Assembly: GCF_021811875.1 (NCBI RefSeq)
Contig: NZ_JAJBJD010000032.1
Span: 1-8,784 of the forward strand
Length of the DNA stretch: 8,784 nucleotides
Direction: 5' to 3'
From: Candidatus Bandiella numerosa
Lineage (GTDB): Bacteria; Pseudomonadota; Alphaproteobacteria; Rickettsiales; Midichloriaceae
The notes under the pieces are model-generated. The model worked only from the letters and a program-made list of their open reading frames with translations, was not told the origin of the DNA and made no database searches. Below are positions 6,112 to 8,784 of this stretch, in pieces. Position numbers and translations under genes: made by a program. Position 1 is the first letter of the stretch, and each line of letters opens with the position of its first letter.

Positions 6112-6396
6112 ATGATTGTTAAAATATACAAAGACTATCGAACACCCACTCAATCTGGAACTGCCAATATAAATCAGTGGATTTTAGAATTTATATCAAT
6201 TGATGATAGATTTCAGGAACAAATTATGGGGTGGACTGGAAGTAGCAATATGTATCCAAGCGAGGTTAAGTTACGTTTTGAAGATAAAAATCAAGCAGTA
6301 AAATTTGCGGAAAAAAATAAATTAGAATTTTTCATTCAAGAATATACTGAGGGAGAAAAAACTATAAAGTCTTACGTCAATAACTATTTAGAATGA
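6112..6396 (+). CDS. NADH dehydrogenase accessory subunit, NDUFS4-like (ETC complex I subunit conserved region)
   Basis: A 94-residue homologue of the mitochondrial 18-kDa complex I subunit, found in alphaproteobacteria and mitochondria, where it helps stabilise the NADH-binding arm on the cytoplasmic face. Family marks are visible in order: the start MIVKIYKDYRTPTQSG (1-16, equal to the usual A-x-IYRPAK-x-x-x-QSG), then WILEFI (23-28), the hallmark MGWTGSSNMYPSEVKLRF (39-56), and the A-x-KFAEKN block (62-69) before a short tail ending in KSYVNNY. Length fits bacterial members (about 95-105). No signal peptide is present. A perfect -10 and -35 pair lies upstream. The other complex I genes are not nearby, which is usual. 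No terminator was seen in the 169 bases before hisS. Confidence 0.88.
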   Translation: MIVKIYKDYRTPTQSGTANINQWILEFISIDDRFQEQIMGWTGSSNMYPSEVKLRFEDKNQAVKFAEKNKLEFFIQEYTEGEKTIKSYVNNYLE

Positions 6397-6490
6397 TAAA
6401 ATTTTTTCCTATATTCCCAAATTAAATATGCACCCAAGGGCATTTCAAAGATATTAAGTTAATTTTAAAAAAATTGTATGACTTGAAAAA

Positions 6491-6519
6491 ATGACTTTTT
6501 AGTATTTTTGGGATATACA
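6491..6519 (+). promoter_or_regulatory. Tentative promoter for hisS-mipZ
   Basis: ATGACT (6491-6496) and TATACA (6514-6519) are separated by 17 bases and would start transcription near 6526, about 40 bases before the hisS ATG. Each hexamer matches four of six consensus bases. The rest of the 6397-6565 gap is AT-rich without a clear hairpin or repeat, so hisS could also be read from the gene upstream. Confidence 0.25.
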
Positions 6520-6565
6520 AATAGTATTCAAAGTTGGTAATAGCACGTTATATTAATATAAGAAA

Positions 6566-7819
6566 ATGAAATTGCAAAAAATAAGAGGAGTTGTTGACTT
6601 ATATGATAAAGAAATAGATCTGTTTAATTACATTATAAGTATCGCACAAAAATTAGCCAAGCTATATTGCTTTCAGGAGATATCTACTCCTATTATGGAA
6701 AATAGTGAAGTGTTTCACAGGACTTTAGGGGAAACATCAGATATTGTTAATAAGGAAACATATAGCTTTTTAGATCGTGATAAAACTCACATTACTTTAA
6801 GACCAGAATTCACAGCAGCTATTGTTCGTGCAGTAATTTCAAATAGTATGTTGCAGTCAATTCCATTACGTCTATTTAGTTATGGCCCATTATTTAGACA
6901 TGAGCGCCCTCAAAAATGTAGATTAAGGCAGTTTCATCAAATAAACTATGAATATATTGGATCTAATAATCTCAACGTTGATGTTGAGCTAATAATGCTT
7001 GCTAACGACATTCTGAAAGAACTTGAAATCAATAACAATGCTAAGCTTGTTGTTAATACCTTAGGGAACAATGAGTGTAGAAATAAATATAAAACTGCAT
7101 TGATAGAATACCTATTAAAATATAAAGACGAGTTATCAGAAATTAGTCAGCAAAGATTGGAAAAAAACCCTCTACGCATCTTAGATACAAAAAATAACAA
7201 AGAGCAAGAGATATTAAATGACGCCCCAATCTTGTATAACTTTATTGATAAAGACTCAAAAATTAGATTTGAAGCAATTTTATCACGCCTTAAAGATTTC
7301 AATATAAATTTTGAACACTCCAATAAGTTAGTCAGAGGGATGGATTATTATTCTGATTTTGTTTTTGAGTTTGTTACAGGCGATTTAGGTAGCCAAGGAA
7401 CAATTTTAGCTGGCGGGAGGTATAATACATTAATATTGCAAATGGGGGGTAATTTAACTCCAGCGGCAGGTTTTGCTGGAGGAATTGAAAGAATGCTAGA
7501 GTTATTGCAAACCAAACAAAAATTAATAGAAAAAGAAGCACAAATATATTTAATTCCTATTGGTGAATTGGCAGAAAATCATGGAATTAAAATAGCGCAA
7601 GAATTTAGAGGAGCTCAAATTAACACGTTAATTGACTATGGTATACCACTTAAAAAAAAGATGCAAAAAGCAAACAAATTAGGAGTTAAATATTCAGTTT
7701 TATTTGGTGATGAAGAGCTGAATGACAATATATACATTCTGAAAAATATGCTTACTGGTGATGAAAAAAAGCTTAAAATAGAAGAATTAATTAATTTTTT
7801 AAAAGAAATAACTTTATAG
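6566..7819 (+). CDS. hisS: Histidyl-tRNA synthetase
   Basis: A class II aminoacyl-tRNA synthetase that charges tRNA-His with histidine in the cytoplasm, working as a homodimer. The 417 residues are full length. Visible landmarks are TPIMENSEVFHRTLGE (41-56, motif 1 side), TLRPEFTAAIVR (77-88), motif 2 from GPLFRHERPQ to RLRQFHQ (107-125), the histidine-specific LVRGMDYYSDFVFEF (255-269) with Arg257, and motif 3 ending AGFAGGIERM (301-310). The anticodon-binding domain occupies about 325-417 and ends normally. Motif 2 is of the ordinary bacterial type, with RPQK-x-R retained, although the usual glycine after the lysine is cysteine here (C118). The ATG 6566 has only a weak AAGAAA ahead. mipZ starts two bases after the stop, so both share a transcript. 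Confidence 0.97.
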   Translation: MKLQKIRGVVDLYDKEIDLFNYIISIAQKLAKLYCFQEISTPIMENSEVFHRTLGETSDIVNKETYSFLDRDKTHITLRPEFTAAIVRAVISNSMLQSIPLRLFSYGPLFRHERPQKCRLRQFHQINYEYIGSNNLNVDVELIMLANDILKELEINNNAKLVVNTLGNNECRNKYKTALIEYLLKYKDELSEISQQRLEKNPLRILDTKNNKEQEILNDAPILYNFIDKDSKIRFEAILSRLKDFNINFEHSNKLVRGMDYYSDFVFEFVTGDLGSQGTILAGGRYNTLILQMGGNLTPAAGFAGGIERMLELLQTKQKLIEKEAQIYLIPIGELAENHGIKIAQEFRGAQINTLIDYGIPLKKKMQKANKLGVKYSVLFGDEELNDNIYILKNMLTGDEKKLKIEELINFLKEITL

Positions 7820-7821
7820 AA

Positions 7822-8637
7822 ATGGCTCATATAATTGTTTTTGGTAATGAAAAAGGTGGTTCTGGCAAAACAACAACGGCAATGCATCTTATTATTTCTT
7901 TGCTATATTTGGACTTTAAAGTAGCAACTCTTGATATCGATCATAGACAAGAATCTTTAACTAGATATATAGAAAATAGAAAAAACACAATTGATAGTGA
8001 AAAAATAGAGCTTAAACTGCCTATTCATTTCAAATTAAATAAGAAATACAATATTAATCAGGTAATTGAATATACGAATGATGATATTGAGGAATTAGAA
8101 AATTTGTTAAGTGAATTAGATGGGGAATTTGATTTCATAATAATTGATACACCTGGAAATGACAATCTTCTGAATAGACATGCGCATTATATTGCAGATA
8201 CTATAATAACTCCCATTAATGATAGTTTTGTAGATGTTGACCTGCTTGGAAAAGTTGATCCCAATGATTTCAGCAAAGCGATTCCTGGAATATACAGCTC
8301 TATGGTGTGGGAACAAAAAAAATTGAGAGCTTTCAAAAAAAATAAAGAGTTGCAGTGGATAGTTGTTAGAAATAGATTATCTTCTACAAATGTAATAAAT
8401 AAAAGAAATGTTGCTTCTGCCATAAAGCATTTAGGAAAAAAATTGGGATTTTTTATATCTCCAGGCTTTGGAGATAGAGTAATATTTAAAGAATTATTTT
8501 TGAGAGGATTAACCCTGTTAGATGCGGGAAAAAGCAATGATTTAATCAAATTAAACACTTCAGTAATTGCAGCAAGACAAGAATTACGAGAATTTATATA
8601 CGCATTAAAACTTGCCGAGATTAGCAAAAAAATATAG
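7822..8637 (+). CDS. mipZ: MipZ-type ParA ATPase (division-site positioning)
   Basis: MipZ is a ParA/MinD-superfamily ATPase of alphaproteobacteria. In Caulobacter it associates with ParB near the poles and blocks FtsZ assembly, so that the division ring forms at mid-cell. The 271 residues carry the deviant Walker A KGGSGKTT (11-18) with both signature Lys11 and Lys16, the DIDHRQESLTRYIENR segment (38-53) that distinguishes MipZ from chromosomal ParA, Walker B FIIIDTPGND (105-114), and the later WIVVRNRLS. Length matches the family (about 270). It begins two bases after hisS and has no Shine-Dalgarno sequence, so translational coupling is likely. parA, parB and ftsZ are not in the window. A general ParA-like role cannot be ruled out, but the MipZ assignment looks good. 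Confidence 0.88.
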   Translation: MAHIIVFGNEKGGSGKTTTAMHLIISLLYLDFKVATLDIDHRQESLTRYIENRKNTIDSEKIELKLPIHFKLNKKYNINQVIEYTNDDIEELENLLSELDGEFDFIIIDTPGNDNLLNRHAHYIADTIITPINDSFVDVDLLGKVDPNDFSKAIPGIYSSMVWEQKKLRAFKKNKELQWIVVRNRLSSTNVINKRNVASAIKHLGKKLGFFISPGFGDRVIFKELFLRGLTLLDAGKSNDLIKLNTSVIAARQELREFIYALKLAEISKKI

Positions 8638-8658
8638 CATAATGAAACATCAATAAGT

Positions 8659-8784
8659 TAAGACCATTGCATAATAGGCAGAAAGAAACATATATGATAG
8701 AATGAAAAGATAAGTACATACGAAAGAGGAGGCAAAATGTCATTTTTAGTAAGAGAAGCAGAAGAACGTATAGAGAAGAGTAAG
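8659..8784 (+). mobile_element. Possible left end of an insertion sequence, cut by the window edge
   Basis: About 20 bases after mipZ the sequence reads TAAGACCATTGCATAATAGG, which resembles the GAGAC-x-x-TTGCA-type ends of IS4/IS5-like elements. A short leader and a gene with a very strong Shine-Dalgarno sequence follow. The compact arrangement (end, 75 bases of leader, gene) is that of an insertion sequence. The other end and most of the gene lie outside, so this is an inference from layout and resemblance only. Confidence 0.4.
8737..8784 (+). CDS. Start of an unidentified gene, possibly a transposase, cut by the right edge
   Basis: Sixteen codons are visible, MSFLVREAEERIEKSK, open to the edge. 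The ATG is preceded four bases upstream by AGGAGG (8727-8732), the best ribosome-binding site in the window, whereas the neighbouring housekeeping genes have almost none. A possible TATGAT -10 lies at 8693-8698. The product family cannot be assigned from 16 residues. The setting beside an IS-end-like sequence suggests a transposase, but this is a guess. Confidence 0.55.
   Translation, partial: MSFLVREAEERIEKSK

Noticed and set aside
6534..6562. TTGGTA-17-TATAAG before hisS as its promoter
   Set aside because: The predicted start falls at or after the hisS ATG, so the mRNA would lack the start codon.
6884..6946. HisRS of the divergent alphaproteobacterial type that goes with tRNA-His lacking G-1
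   Set aside because: Motif 2 keeps the ordinary bacterial pattern (RHERPQK-x-R-x-RQFHQ); only the glycine to cysteine change is odd, so the canonical type is the better reading.
7636..7887. Minus-strand open frame across the hisS/mipZ junction
   Set aside because: It covers two conserved genes in the other strand; the residues (runs of Phe and Ser) are typical of antisense to Lys-rich coding sequence.
8187..8627. A 146-codon open frame antisense to mipZ, and a shorter one at 8116-8316
   Set aside because: It lies wholly opposite a well-supported MipZ gene, its product looks like reversed coding with no family match, and no ribosome-binding site is seen.
1..8784. CRISPR array, riboswitch, replication origin or toxin-antitoxin pair
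   Set aside because: No regularly spaced repeats, no recognisable riboswitch core ahead of ribH (no FMN element), no origin-like box clusters and no small paired genes were seen on either strand.

Overview
The window looks like a piece of a small, AT-rich (roughly 70% A+T by eye) alphaproteobacterial genome, most likely a member of Rickettsiales. The pointers are a NADH dehydrogenase NDUFS4-type accessory subunit gene, a MipZ-type ParA ATPase next to hisS, ribH followed by nusB, a two-gene type I secretion cassette of the PrtD/HlyD kind, and an IS6-family transposase remnant. The phylum-level call is fairly secure. The order is inference, and I do not name a genus.

Layout, left to right. Positions 1-465 are mobile or broken DNA: an unidentified reading frame running off the left edge, then the first part of an IS6-family element (transposase N-terminus only), whose end sits inside the 5' part of an ABC transporter gene and has destroyed it. 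Next come fdxA (minus strand), a 136-base AT-rich intergenic stretch, tRNA-Leu(UAG), a frameshifted ribH and nusB (plus strand), with a weak terminator after nusB. Positions 2302-5713 (minus strand) hold the type I secretion membrane fusion protein and its ABC ATPase/permease, translated in the order ATPase then fusion protein. A clean intrinsic terminator separates this pair from xseB upstream. xseB and the NDUFS4-like gene diverge from a 75-base region in which two candidate promoters overlap head-on. hisS and mipZ follow as a tight two-gene unit on the plus strand. From about 8659 the sequence changes character: an IS-end-like segment, the strongest Shine-Dalgarno sequence in the window, and the first 16 codons of an unidentified gene cut by the right edge.

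Working together: most genes are housekeeping (electron transfer, riboflavin synthesis, rRNA antitermination, DNA repair, respiration, histidine charging, division-site control). The secretion pair supplies the two inner-membrane components of a type I exporter; its TolC-like outer-membrane partner and its substrate must be encoded elsewhere. Both window edges carry mobile-element-like DNA and three genes look damaged (ABC transporter, IS6 transposase, ribH), which fits a genome under relaxed selection with many insertion sequences. I found no convincing previously undescribed system. The most interesting points are the ribH frameshift and what it may do to nusB, the long cytoplasmic extension of the fusion protein, and the overlapping xseB/NDUFS4 promoters.
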